This document shows, piece by piece, positions 5,861 to 11,277 of a stretch of DNA of 35,194 bases; within the stretch, counting starts at the first letter, position 1, and each line of letters starts with the position of its first letter. Below the pieces are notes generated by a model, which was not told the origin of the DNA, searched no databases, and saw nothing but the letters and a program-made list of their open reading frames with translations. The stretch is from a virus, in the IMG/VR virus record IMGVR_UViG_3300025407_000011, positions 1-35,194 of that record, one strand, 5' to 3'. The position numbers and the translations under genes are program-made.

Positions 5861-6046
5861 ATGTATTTAGTCGTATGGGTAGCTTTGGGCGTAAATAACG
5901 AACCCCGTGACCTTTGGGTTGCACATGAGAGCTTAGAGGATGCTAGAACGCATTACAACGCTCTAATTGCCTTGGATGAGGTCTACACCGTCTCAATCTG
6001 TGCAGTAATTGAGAGCACAGATTACACACCAACAGAGGTAATATGA
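5861..6046 (+). CDS. Small early protein, unknown (61 aa)
   Basis: 61 aa from the ATG at 5861, which has AGAGGTG nine bases upstream; longer in-frame starts near 5771 lie across the hairpin and lack a ribosome-binding site. The sequence YLVVWVALGVNNEPRDLWVA is strand-like. It is followed by HESLEDARTHYNALIALDE, a helix, and a last strand (VYTVSICAVIES). The strand-helix-strand order is compact. It overlaps the methyltransferase start (ATGA at 6043-6046), so it is translationally coupled to it. Confidence 0.72.
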   Translation: MYLVVWVALGVNNEPRDLWVAHESLEDARTHYNALIALDEVYTVSICAVIESTDYTPTEVI

Positions 6047-6791
6047 ATGAGTTGGCTCTTTTCTCGGGCGTTGGTGGAGGCATACTGGGGGAAAGCTCCT
6101 CGGCTGGAGAACCGTCTGTGCAGTCGAGTGGGACACTTACGCTGCAGGGGTATTGTGCGCCCGACAAAATGATGGACTTCTTGCCCCTTTCCCGATATGG
6201 GATGACATACGCACTTTTGACGGAGTCCCTTGGAGGGGACGTGTTGACGTGGTGTCTGGCGGATTCCCTTGTCAGGATTTGTCAGTCGCAGGACACGGGG
6301 ATGGACTGGATGGAGAGAGGTCTGGACTATGGGGAGAGATGTCCCGAATTATTGGGGAAGTACGACCCCGATACACATTCGTGGAAAATAGCCCAAACCT
6401 CACTAATAGAGGACTCACCCGAGTGCTTGCAGACCTTACCCAGATGGGGTATGACACACGCTGGTGCGTTATGGGGGCTAACTCCGTGGGTGCGCCCCAC
6501 AAAAGAGACAGAGTGTGGATTGTTGGAAAGATTCCCGACCCCCAACGCTTGGGATGGGAGGAGAGGCCCACTTTCAAAAGAGTTGTACGAAAAGAAAACC
6601 AAGCAGATAACTCTGGTGACGTTTATTCGACACTCTGCGCAGACTCCCCCAAATGGTGGTCAACTGAACCCCTCGTGGGTAGAGTGGCTCATGGGGTGGC
6701 CGATAGGGTGGACAGACTTAAAGCAATTGGAAACGGACAAGTCCCCCTGTGTGCTGCAACCGCTTGGAGGGTCTTGACAAGTTCCTTTTAA
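6043..6791 (+). CDS. dcm: C5 cytosine DNA methyltransferase, split by a -1 frameshift
   Basis: This enzyme transfers a methyl group from SAM to cytosine C5. The first 16 codons (MNELALFSGVGGGILG, motif I) are in one frame. From 6090 the -1 frame continues GKLLGWRTVCAVEWD (motif II region), GGFPCQD with catalytic C77, VENSP at 114-118 (motif VI), APHKRDRVWIV at about 151-161 (motif VIII), and AIGNGQVP at about 228-235 (motif X). The joined product is 249 aa. The frames part at a G5 run (6087-6091); six Gs would restore one frame. Without a shift the -1 frame has only a TTG at 6153 and lacks motif I. AGAGG precedes the ATG. The target-recognition part between motifs VIII and X is short, about 65 residues. 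Confidence 0.8.
6169..6777 (+). CDS. Overprinted protein in the second frame of the methyltransferase (WVEWLMGWP type)
   Basis: The frame that holds the methyltransferase start stays open to 6777 without shifting. From ATG 6169 it reads 202 aa: LSRYGMTYALLTESLGG, DVLTWCLADSL, KYDPDTHSWK, LPRWGMTHAG, and finally LNPSWVEWLMGWPIGWTDLK. From memory these blocks match a protein family found beside cytosine methyltransferases in many environmental phages. Its C-terminal motif is the alternative-frame reading of methyltransferase motif X. The ATG at 6169 has no good ribosome-binding site, so the product may instead start at 6043 (244 aa). Function is unknown. Both frames look conserved, but selection on this one is unproven. 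Confidence 0.5.
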   Translation: MMDFLPLSRYGMTYALLTESLGGDVLTWCLADSLVRICQSQDTGMDWMERGLDYGERCPELLGKYDPDTHSWKIAQTSLIEDSPECLQTLPRWGMTHAGALWGLTPWVRPTKETECGLLERFPTPNAWDGRRGPLSKELYEKKTKQITLVTFIRHSAQTPPNGGQLNPSWVEWLMGWPIGWTDLKQLETDKSPCVLQPLGGS

Positions 6792-6834
6792 ATTGTGATA
6801 TGATTCGCCTCATTGTGGTCGTGCGCAATATCAG

Positions 6835-6905
6835 AGGTCTTAGGAAACTCTCCCTCCCTGTAATACAGGGGCACGACAGGGGGGGTTACTTAAGACCTTT
6901 TTTTA
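6835..6905 (+). terminator. Strong intrinsic terminator after the methyltransferase
   Basis: AGGTCTTA (6835-6842) pairs with TAAGACCT (6891-6898), and T-rich sequence runs to 6905. Inside, CCCTCCCTG (6852-6860) can pair with CAGGGGGGG (6877-6885) to extend the stem, or CCCTGT (6856-6861) with ACAGGG (6865-6870). The two inner pairings exclude each other, as in a switching element. Confidence 0.75.
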
Positions 6906-6908
6906 TTG

Positions 6909-6915
6909 TCCTAAC
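6909..6915 (+). repeat. TCCTAAC element, copy 6 (partial)
   Basis: Only the first seven bases match; GATTACC follows instead of TTAA. It lies directly behind the strongest hairpin, but no gene start follows closely. This may be a decayed cassette whose gene was lost. Confidence 0.5.
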
Positions 6916-7152
6916 GATTACCGTACCCCATACGAAAATAAGCACTCTGTTCTGGTGGCGTGGGAGAGAAGGAATCACCTTGACCCAAGGGGGACGGGTG
7001 CACGAGGGTGCTACCCCAAGTGATAAACAGACATGTATCTTGATGATGGTGGTTGCAGAGTCCTTTAACTCTGGTCTGATAAATAAAGCAGTAGCACGTA
7101 TTAAGGGTAGAACCCCAATACGGACAGTCGCAGGACTGCTGGTATAGATGCT

Positions 7153-7212
7153 ATGTTCTATATGTACATCATCATCGATACCGTAGCCCTTGTATGTGTA
7201 ATCGAAAAGTAA
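7153..7212 (+). CDS. Possible 19-aa hydrophobic peptide
   Basis: The ORF MFYMYIIIDTVALVCVIEK ends ten bases before the 7222 start. It is hydrophobic throughout its middle. There is no clear ribosome-binding site, so it may be a leader-like or chance ORF. Confidence 0.2.
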   Translation: MFYMYIIIDTVALVCVIEK

Positions 7213-7221
7213 GGGGGTAAC

Positions 7222-7428
7222 ATGATAGAACTATTGGAACAACGTAGAAAAGAATTAAAAGCCATGTATAAACGTCAGCCAGATATAGATACGCTTGCAC
7301 GTCTGCGTGAGAATCTAATCATGGCTAGACGGTATAAGAGGCTTATAGAGGCAGAGGTGGACGCTGCAGGGTTTAGAGAGGAACTGGGTAACCTAGTGAC
7401 CCTTATGAGTGGACTGGAGGCAGTATGA
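7222..7428 (+). CDS. Small helical early protein (68 aa)
   Basis: 68 aa with GGGGGTAAC just before the ATG. It is almost entirely helical with heptad-like spacing: MIELLEQRRKELKAMYKRQ, LARLRENLIMARRYKRLIEA, then FREELGNLVTLMSGLEA. This looks like a coiled-coil or helical hairpin, basic in the middle. It overlaps the next gene by ATGA at 7425-7428. It resembles nothing I can name. The pairing with the next gene suggests joint expression. Confidence 0.72.
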   Translation: MIELLEQRRKELKAMYKRQPDIDTLARLRENLIMARRYKRLIEAEVDAAGFREELGNLVTLMSGLEAV

Positions 7429-7634
7429 GTAAAGATGAGCCTGTGGGCAAGTTTGCAAAGTTTAACGATGGTATTTGGCGAGAAGTTACAGTTGGTTCTT
7501 CTGGAGTTCTTCTCTATACTCATCCTAAAGAATGGGTAGGGTTAAATGATGAGCAATACAAGGAGTTAAGCCAATTAACCCATGTGGAAGTCATCAAGTT
7601 AATAGAAGACATCCTAAAAAATAACAATACCTAA
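7425..7634 (+). CDS. Small early protein, unknown (69 aa)
   Basis: 69 aa, ATG overlapping the previous TGA; GGAGG sits upstream inside the previous gene. The N-terminal half is strand-rich (GKFAKFNDGIWREVTVGSSG, then VLLYTHPKEW). The C-terminal half is helical (LNDEQYKELSQLTHVEVIKL). I recall similar small phage proteins with the GKF-x(3)-DG-x-W-x-EV pattern but know no function. It is the last gene before the second early promoter. Confidence 0.72.
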   Translation: MSKDEPVGKFAKFNDGIWREVTVGSSGVLLYTHPKEWVGLNDEQYKELSQLTHVEVIKLIEDILKNNNT

Positions 7635-7670
7635 ACTTTACACAAACTTTACATAAGGAGACAATCATTC

Positions 7671-7699
7671 TACTTAGACTAATCATCTAATGCTATAAT
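7671..7699 (+). promoter_or_regulatory. Second early promoter, extended -10 TGCTATAAT
   Basis: An exact TATAAT (7694-7699) preceded by TGC forms an extended -10, with a weak -35 (TACTTA, 7671-7676) at 17 bp. The predicted start, about 7706, lies at the edge of a palindrome. It would drive the recombination genes from 7760. Confidence 0.55.
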
Positions 7700-7705
7700 C
7701 CTCTC

Positions 7706-7725
7706 ATCACATATACGTATGTGAT
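7706..7725 (+). promoter_or_regulatory. 20-bp palindrome at the second early promoter (candidate operator)
   Basis: ATCACATA and TATGTGAT are perfect 8-bp arms around TACG, placed at the predicted +1. ATTTT follows, so it could also act as a weak terminator hairpin. Its arrangement with promoter and TCCTAACTTAA mirrors the one at 4388-4459, although the palindrome sequence differs. Confidence 0.55.
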
Positions 7726-7729
7726 ATTT

Positions 7730-7740
7730 TCCTAACTTAA
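7730..7740 (+). repeat. TCCTAACTTAA element, copy 7
   Basis: Exact 11-mer four bases after the 7706-7725 palindrome, followed by AAATGAAAGGATG, the ribosome-binding region of the 7760 gene. Confidence 0.75.
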
Positions 7741-7759
7741 AAATGAAAGGATGTTTCAC

Positions 7760-7972
7760 ATGAAACTCTGTATCGACTGTAAGTATTTTGAAGTCCCTGT
7801 AGATTCACGCAATACGTTTGCTAAATGTACCCGTGGACGTGTTTTAAGCCCCGTAGACGGCTCTCCAACACCCTTAGACGAACTACCCTACTGCTCTATA
7901 GAACGGAACAGTACAGTACCCGAAAGATGCCAAATGAGTGCCATTTATTTTGAGGAGGCTAACCATGTCTGA
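7760..7972 (+). CDS. Cys-rich small protein, likely zinc-binding
   Basis: 70 aa from the ATG at 7760, eight to nine bases after AAAGG; an in-frame ATG at 7751 overlaps that site. The start MKLCIDCKYFEV has a CxxC pair, followed by single Cys residues in AKCTRG, PYCSIER and ERCQ. It ends AIYFEEANHV. This matches a small phage family I recall with an N-terminal CxDCKYF and a C-terminal YFE, probably a metal-binding knuckle. It overlaps the exonuclease by eight bases, so it may belong to the recombination operon. Confidence 0.78.
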   Translation: MKLCIDCKYFEVPVDSRNTFAKCTRGRVLSPVDGSPTPLDELPYCSIERNSTVPERCQMSAIYFEEANHV

Positions 7973-8864
7973 TTTCACACCACAAACACGTAATTCTGCA
8001 ATCTGGTCTGGTGACTCTAGGCGAGTTGCTATGGGTAAGGCTAATGAGGTTATTTTGACCAAGCAGGGCAAGATGGACATACCAGACTTGTCAACCATAG
8101 AAGCAGTCCAGATGGGTCACGTCATGGAACCCGTAATCGGTAGGCTTGCACAGGCAAAGCTAGGCGTAGAGCTTAACAAGATAGAGGAAAGCCTGACTCA
8201 CAAAAAGGAATCATGGTTTAAATCACATTTTGACTTTGCAGGGACTAAAGATGGACAAACAATTCTGGTCGAGTGTAAAAACTATAACGCTGGTGTGCGT
8301 AATAAGTTTGACGATATTTCTAATACCATTCCTGACGCTGATTTTGCTCAGTTAGTCCACGAAACCGCAGTATTCGGAAATACCCGTATCTACCTAGCCG
8401 TCCTATTCGGTGGTCAAGAGTTTGTTATGTTCCCCTTCGACATCTCTGACCAACAGAAAGAGGAGCTAATCAAGAAAATGGCTCAAATTTGGGCACACGT
8501 GCAGACAGGTACAACCCTTCCGCCAGAGGATTTAGAGCAAGTGAAGCTACTCTACCCTAAAGACAACCCAGAAAGCGTCAGGATGGCTTCTAGGAGCGTT
8601 GAGGAGGCTTGCCAAGCCCTACGTAGCATCAAAGAGGAAATTAAGCTCTTAGAGGGTCGTGAGGAGCAGTTACAGACCCTAATAGCTGGGTTTATGGAGA
8701 CTGCATCCAGTTTGCAGACCATAGACGGAAAAGTGTTGGCAACGTGGAAGGCAGCAAAAGCAAGCAATAAGTTTGATGCCAAGCTGTTTGAGCAATCCAT
8801 GCCTGATGTCTACAAGTCGTTTATCAGGGAAGTACCAGGTTCTAGGAGGTTTTTACTGAAATGA
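7965..8864 (+). CDS. YqaJ-type viral recombinase exonuclease
   Basis: 299 aa from the ATG at 7965, which follows GAGGAGG. It belongs to the lambda-exonuclease-like PD-(D/E)XK group. GHVMEPVI (E55), SHFDFAG (D90), ILVECKNY (E103, K105) and QLVHETAV (Q129, H132) give the expected acidic, Lys and QxxH catalytic pattern. Residues about 200-260 form a charged coiled coil (RSVEEACQALRSIKEEIKLL). It degrades one strand of duplex DNA to expose single strands for annealing by the RecT-type protein at 9054. It is coupled to the next gene by ATGA. Confidence 0.85.
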   Translation: MSDFTPQTRNSAIWSGDSRRVAMGKANEVILTKQGKMDIPDLSTIEAVQMGHVMEPVIGRLAQAKLGVELNKIEESLTHKKESWFKSHFDFAGTKDGQTILVECKNYNAGVRNKFDDISNTIPDADFAQLVHETAVFGNTRIYLAVLFGGQEFVMFPFDISDQQKEELIKKMAQIWAHVQTGTTLPPEDLEQVKLLYPKDNPESVRMASRSVEEACQALRSIKEEIKLLEGREEQLQTLIAGFMETASSLQTIDGKVLATWKAAKASNKFDAKLFEQSMPDVYKSFIREVPGSRRFLLK

Positions 8865-9061
8865 AAGCATATCCAATCATGTACAAACACCCTACCACGG
8901 GGTTAATTGTGGAACACGAAGGCATGGACTTGCGAGACTGGTTTGCAGGGTTAGCTATGGAAGGGATTGTTTATGAAGGAGTTACTCCAGAACAAACAGC
9001 TAAAGCTGCATACCAAATGGCAGATGCAATGATGAAACAAAGAGAGGTTAAAAATGACTAA
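8861..9061 (+). CDS. Small protein between exonuclease and RecT
   Basis: 66 aa, coupled on both sides (ATGA upstream, eight-base overlap with recT). The central EGMDLRDWFAGLAMEGIV, then PEQTAKAAYQMADAMMKQRE, match a small phage family I recall that often carries GMxLRDWFAG and A-x(2)-AYxxADAMLK-x-R. It is predicted to be helical. No function is known. Its place inside the exonuclease-RecT operon suggests a link to recombination or DNA handling. Confidence 0.78.
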   Translation: MKAYPIMYKHPTTGLIVEHEGMDLRDWFAGLAMEGIVYEGVTPEQTAKAAYQMADAMMKQREVKND

Positions 9062-9881
9062 CTTAGTACCACTACAAGATATTACGCAGATGGCAGAGGT
9101 TGCAGCTGGTAGCAAGATGTTCGGGTTTAAGAATCCTCAAGAGGCTATGGCAATTATGCTCTTATGCCAAGCTGAGAATCTACACCCCGCAGTAGCTATG
9201 CGTGACTACCACGTCATCCAAGGTCGTCCAGCATTGAAAGCAGATGCAATGCTTGCACGTTTTCAACAGGCAGGAGGTTCAGTCCAATGGAAGGATTACA
9301 CAGATGAGAAAGTCACAGGCGTATTTTCTCACCCGTCAGGCGGGAGTCTTGAAGTCAGTTGGTCGTTGGCGCAAGCTAAGAGCATTGGGATTGCAAACAA
9401 GGACAACTGGAGGAATTATCCTCGGGCAATGTTACGTGCAAGGTGCGTATCGGAAGGCATTAGGTCTGTCTACCCAGGGTGTGTCGTTGGGGTGTATACG
9501 CCAGAGGAGATACAAGACTTTAAACCGTCTAAACCGATTGACATGGGTATTGCAGAACGAGTCGAGACAGAGAATGAGCATGATGTTATTCAGAATGAAG
9601 ATGGAGCGTTCAAACTCTACGTACCCAACCTAGACGAACCACACTCTAGCTACCACTCCGTGGAAGACTGGATTGCAGCCTACGGCAACATGGTTAGCAG
9701 AATCATGTCATCTACCAAGATTAATGATGCCGACAAAGAGAAAAAGGTAGATTCTTTGAAGGTTGCAAATGAGCTTGTGGTTGACGGTTTTACGACAGTT
9801 GACAAACTGAAGGTAAAGGCAGCTATCGCAGAGGCAGGAGGCAATCCACTCCCAAAGCAATCAGTGTCTCAGGACGTTTAG
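9054..9881 (+). CDS. recT: RecT-family single-strand annealing protein
   Basis: 275 aa. The conserved block runs from PQEAMAIMLLCQAENLHPA (about 28-46) through YHVIQGRPALKADAMLARFQ (about 51-70) and WRNYPRAMLRARCVSEGIR (about 123-141) to VYTPEEIQD. This is the RecT-type layout seen in many phages. It anneals complementary single strands exposed by the exonuclease. Residues beyond about 165 are less conserved, with a helical tail. It sits in the operon order exonuclease, small protein, RecT, HTH, SSB-like, nuclease-like, which fits a recombination module. Confidence 0.82.
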   Translation: MTNLVPLQDITQMAEVAAGSKMFGFKNPQEAMAIMLLCQAENLHPAVAMRDYHVIQGRPALKADAMLARFQQAGGSVQWKDYTDEKVTGVFSHPSGGSLEVSWSLAQAKSIGIANKDNWRNYPRAMLRARCVSEGIRSVYPGCVVGVYTPEEIQDFKPSKPIDMGIAERVETENEHDVIQNEDGAFKLYVPNLDEPHSSYHSVEDWIAAYGNMVSRIMSSTKINDADKEKKVDSLKVANELVVDGFTTVDKLKVKAAIAEAGGNPLPKQSVSQDV

Positions 9882-9901
9882 GAACTCAAAAGAGTAATAT
9901 C

Positions 9902-10093
9902 TTGAGACACCTACAAAATGGACTCACCATCACCCCGCAAGATGCTCTCAAGCACTACGGTTCGTTCAGGCTTGCAGCCCATATCGAAGTCCTTAGAAAA
10001 GAGGGACATCCCATCATTACAAAAATGGTTAGAGAGGGCGGGAAAGAGTACGCCCAATACAAATATTTATCAGGAGAAACGCATGGCAACTAA
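9902..10093 (+). CDS. Winged-helix/HTH small protein
   Basis: 63 aa from a TTG at 9902 with AAAAGAG seven bases before; no ATG or GTG lies in frame between the recT stop and this TTG. The sequence LTITPQDALKHYGSFRLAAH, then IEVLRKEGHPI, matches the small phage helix-turn-helix family that carries ITPxxAL-x(3)-G-x-xRLAaxIxxLRxxG. The codons before TTG also read family-like residues (TQKSNI), so the real start may be a non-standard codon further up. It probably binds DNA. It overlaps the next gene by 11 bases. Confidence 0.7.
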   Translation: MRHLQNGLTITPQDALKHYGSFRLAAHIEVLRKEGHPIITKMVREGGKEYAQYKYLSGETHGN

Positions 10094-10406
10094 CAACAAC
10101 TATCCCGACAAACCTGGCTACGGAACTCTGTTCTACCAAGCTCCAGAACATAAAAAGCACCCACAAGGTCCTGATTTCACAGGTCACCTCGTGCTAGACA
10201 TGGACTACAAAGCTGGTGAACGTGTTAACTTTGGTCTGTGGCAGAAAGAGACAAAACAGGGCACAACCATGTTCTCTGTGCGTGAAGACAACTGGCTGAA
10301 AAAGAAAAAGCTAGAGGAGCAGCAGCCTAAAGAGGTAACACCTGGTTACGCTAGAAAGCCTAACACGTTCAACAGAAGTCGTGACGATAATGACGTACCC
10401 TTCTGA
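10083..10406 (+). CDS. SSB-like small protein with acidic C-terminal tip
   Basis: 107 aa from the ATG at 10083, chosen because CAGGAG lies just upstream. GTLFYQAPEHKKHPQGPD opens a strand, followed by LDMDYKAGERVNFGLWQKET and SVREDNWLKKKK, then a low-complexity linker and a final SRDDNDVPF. The end is close to the DDDIPF tip by which bacterial SSB recruits partner proteins. I do not see a full OB-fold signature, so this is an SSB-like or tip-mimicking protein by inference. It is next to RecT. The stop overlaps the next ATG (TGATG). Confidence 0.68.
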   Translation: MATNNNYPDKPGYGTLFYQAPEHKKHPQGPDFTGHLVLDMDYKAGERVNFGLWQKETKQGTTMFSVREDNWLKKKKLEEQQPKEVTPGYARKPNTFNRSRDDNDVPF

Positions 10407-10732
10407 TGGCAACTAAGAAGACATCACCGACCCAGCGTAGCCTAGAGTACCTAAGAGAGGAAGGCTACCTACCGTGGATTGTGGAATACTGGAATCCTTG
10501 GGCACGGGTTAGAAAAGACTTGTGGGGTTGGTGTGACATTTTGGCACTCAAAGATGATGAGGTTCTGGCGGTACAGGTAACTGCCTCTGGCGTTTCATCA
10601 CGCATTAAAAAAATTCAAGAAAGCGAGACCATATCATGGGTGAGAAAAGCGAATATCAGAGTGCACGTACACGGCTGGAGGAAGTCAGCCAAGACTGGGA
10701 AGTACGTTCTGCGGATAGAGGACATATCATAA
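10406..10732 (+). CDS. PD-(D/E)XK nuclease-like protein
   Basis: 108 aa. The core RVRKDLWGWCDILALKDDE followed by VLAVQVTASG matches small restriction-endonuclease-fold phage proteins of the type R-x-DL-x-G-x-DILAL...iQvT. Here D44 is the likely metal ligand and Q57 stands in place of the usual Glu. A basic region (SSRIKKIQES) and a VHGWRK strand follow. Such proteins may be junction resolvases or repair nucleases, and lack of the classic E-x-K could mean low activity. It ends the recombination operon before the tRNA. Confidence 0.68.
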   Translation: MATKKTSPTQRSLEYLREEGYLPWIVEYWNPWARVRKDLWGWCDILALKDDEVLAVQVTASGVSSRIKKIQESETISWVRKANIRVHVHGWRKSAKTGKYVLRIEDIS

Positions 10733-10743
10733 AGCTGAAGAAC

Positions 10744-10836
10744 ATGAGCCTTCAGGAGATTTACGATATGGCTTATCAACAAGGGTTTGAAGACGGCATG
10801 AGCTTTGTCACAACGCCTAGAATAGCTCACGGTTGA
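10744..10836 (+). CDS. Possible 30-aa protein before the tRNA
   Basis: 30 aa: MSLQEIYDMAYQQGFEDGMS followed by a short tail. The upstream GAAGAA is a weak ribosome-binding site. A longer in-frame version from 10636 would overlap the nuclease-like gene by about 97 bases. Helical composition is plausible, but evidence is thin. Confidence 0.35.
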   Translation: MSLQEIYDMAYQQGFEDGMSFVTTPRIAHG

Positions 10837-10841
10837 AAACA

Positions 10842-10917
10842 GGGACGTTAGCTCAGTTGGTAGAGCAGCAGACTTTTAATCTGTTGGTCGTGGGTTCGAC
10901 CCCCGCACGTCTCACCA
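10842..10917 (+). tRNA. tRNA-Lys (anticodon TTT)
   Basis: A 76-nt cloverleaf with encoded CCA. The acceptor GGGACGT pairs with ACGTCTC (one G-U pair), the D-arm starts TAGCTCAGTTGGTAGAGC, the anticodon loop is CTTTTAA with TTT at 10875-10877, and the T-loop is TTCGACC. It closely resembles bacterial tRNA-Lys. No selenocysteine or suppressor feature is seen. Confidence 0.97.
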
Positions 10918-10936
10918 TCATTCCAGTGAGAGGCAA

Positions 10937-10957
10937 CTACGAGAGCAACTCTCGGAG
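10937..10957 (+). repeat. Hairpin CGAGAG/CTCTCG downstream of the tRNA
   Basis: CGAGAG (10940-10945) and CTCTCG (10949-10954) form a perfect 6-bp stem around CAA, extended by two more pairs after a mismatch. It lies 22 bases behind the tRNA CCA end and has no T-tract. It may limit 3' trimming or transcription. Confidence 0.45.
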
Positions 10958-10970
10958 TTAGGACAGGTGC

Positions 10971-11002
10971 TGACAGACCCCCTGTAATCTCACAGTCTGT
11001 CA
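10971..11002 (+). repeat. 8-bp inverted repeat TGACAGAC/GTCTGTCA
   Basis: Perfect 8-bp arms around a 16-base spacer, followed by CTTTCTTA and then the AAGGA ribosome-binding site of the 11026 gene. It could be a weak terminator for the tRNA transcript or a regulator-binding site. Confidence 0.45.
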
Positions 11003-11025
11003 CTTTCTTAACTATAAGGACAAAT

Positions 11026-11277
11026 ATGGATTGGTTTCCCAAACATGAAGCGGGGCTTTCTTTAGAGCACAATGAACATAAAAATGTTTATATGTGCATT
11101 GAAGACTATTACCCTGCTGACCAATTTATTTCAGAAGATGACCGTCAAAAATGTATTGATACCAATGAAGTTTGGCGTTTACATTGGTATCCAGAAACTC
11201 CAATAGGGTTTCATGTAATTTGTGCATCATCTATAGATTTAATTCAAAAACAACTAAAGGAAAAAAATTATGACTAA
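11026..11277 (+). CDS. Small protein ahead of the glycan genes, unknown
   Basis: 83 aa with AAGGA five bases before the ATG. It is acidic and aromatic: WFPKHEAGLSLEHNEHKN, then CIEDYYPADQFI, DTNEVWRLHWYPETPIGFH, and a C-terminal helix ending LKEKNYD. It overlaps the glycosyltransferase start by eight bases, so it belongs to the same operon. I recall similar orphans next to phage glycosyltransferases but no function. Confidence 0.75.
   Translation: MDWFPKHEAGLSLEHNEHKNVYMCIEDYYPADQFISEDDRQKCIDTNEVWRLHWYPETPIGFHVICASSIDLIQKQLKEKNYD

Larger units (their letters stand above)
6792..7221 (+). other. 430-bp gene-poor region rich in hairpins
   Basis: No convincing gene is present. An open frame spanning 6749-7147 crosses a strong terminator and has no ribosome-binding site. 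The region holds the terminator at 6835-6905, TCCTAAC at 6909, and perfect short stems at 7056-7073 (CAGAGT/ACTCTG) and 7125-7138 (CAGTC/GACTG). It could encode a structured RNA. Confidence 0.4.

Noticed and set aside
7040-7085. tRNA-like anticodon arm around CAGAGT/ACTCTG
   Set aside because: The loop size is wrong for a tRNA anticodon arm, and no acceptor, D or T arms can be placed around it.
6749-7147. 132-aa plus-strand frame
   Set aside because: It overlaps the methyltransferase end, crosses a strong terminator and has no ribosome-binding site or family-like content.
4449-7740. CRISPR-like array from repeated 11-mers
   Set aside because: Spacing is irregular (hundreds of bases), genes lie between copies, and the repeat is far too short.
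9244-9633. 129-aa frame inside recT
   Set aside because: Same strand but another frame of a recognised gene, with no ribosome-binding site or family resemblance.
10842-10917. tRNA gene as an integration site
   Set aside because: No integrase and no repeated tRNA 3' end are present elsewhere in the genome.
10848-11072. Minus-strand open frame ending CGGRTHDQQIKSLLLYQLS
   Set aside because: This is the well-known false translation of the antisense strand of a tRNA; the tRNA-Lys explains it.
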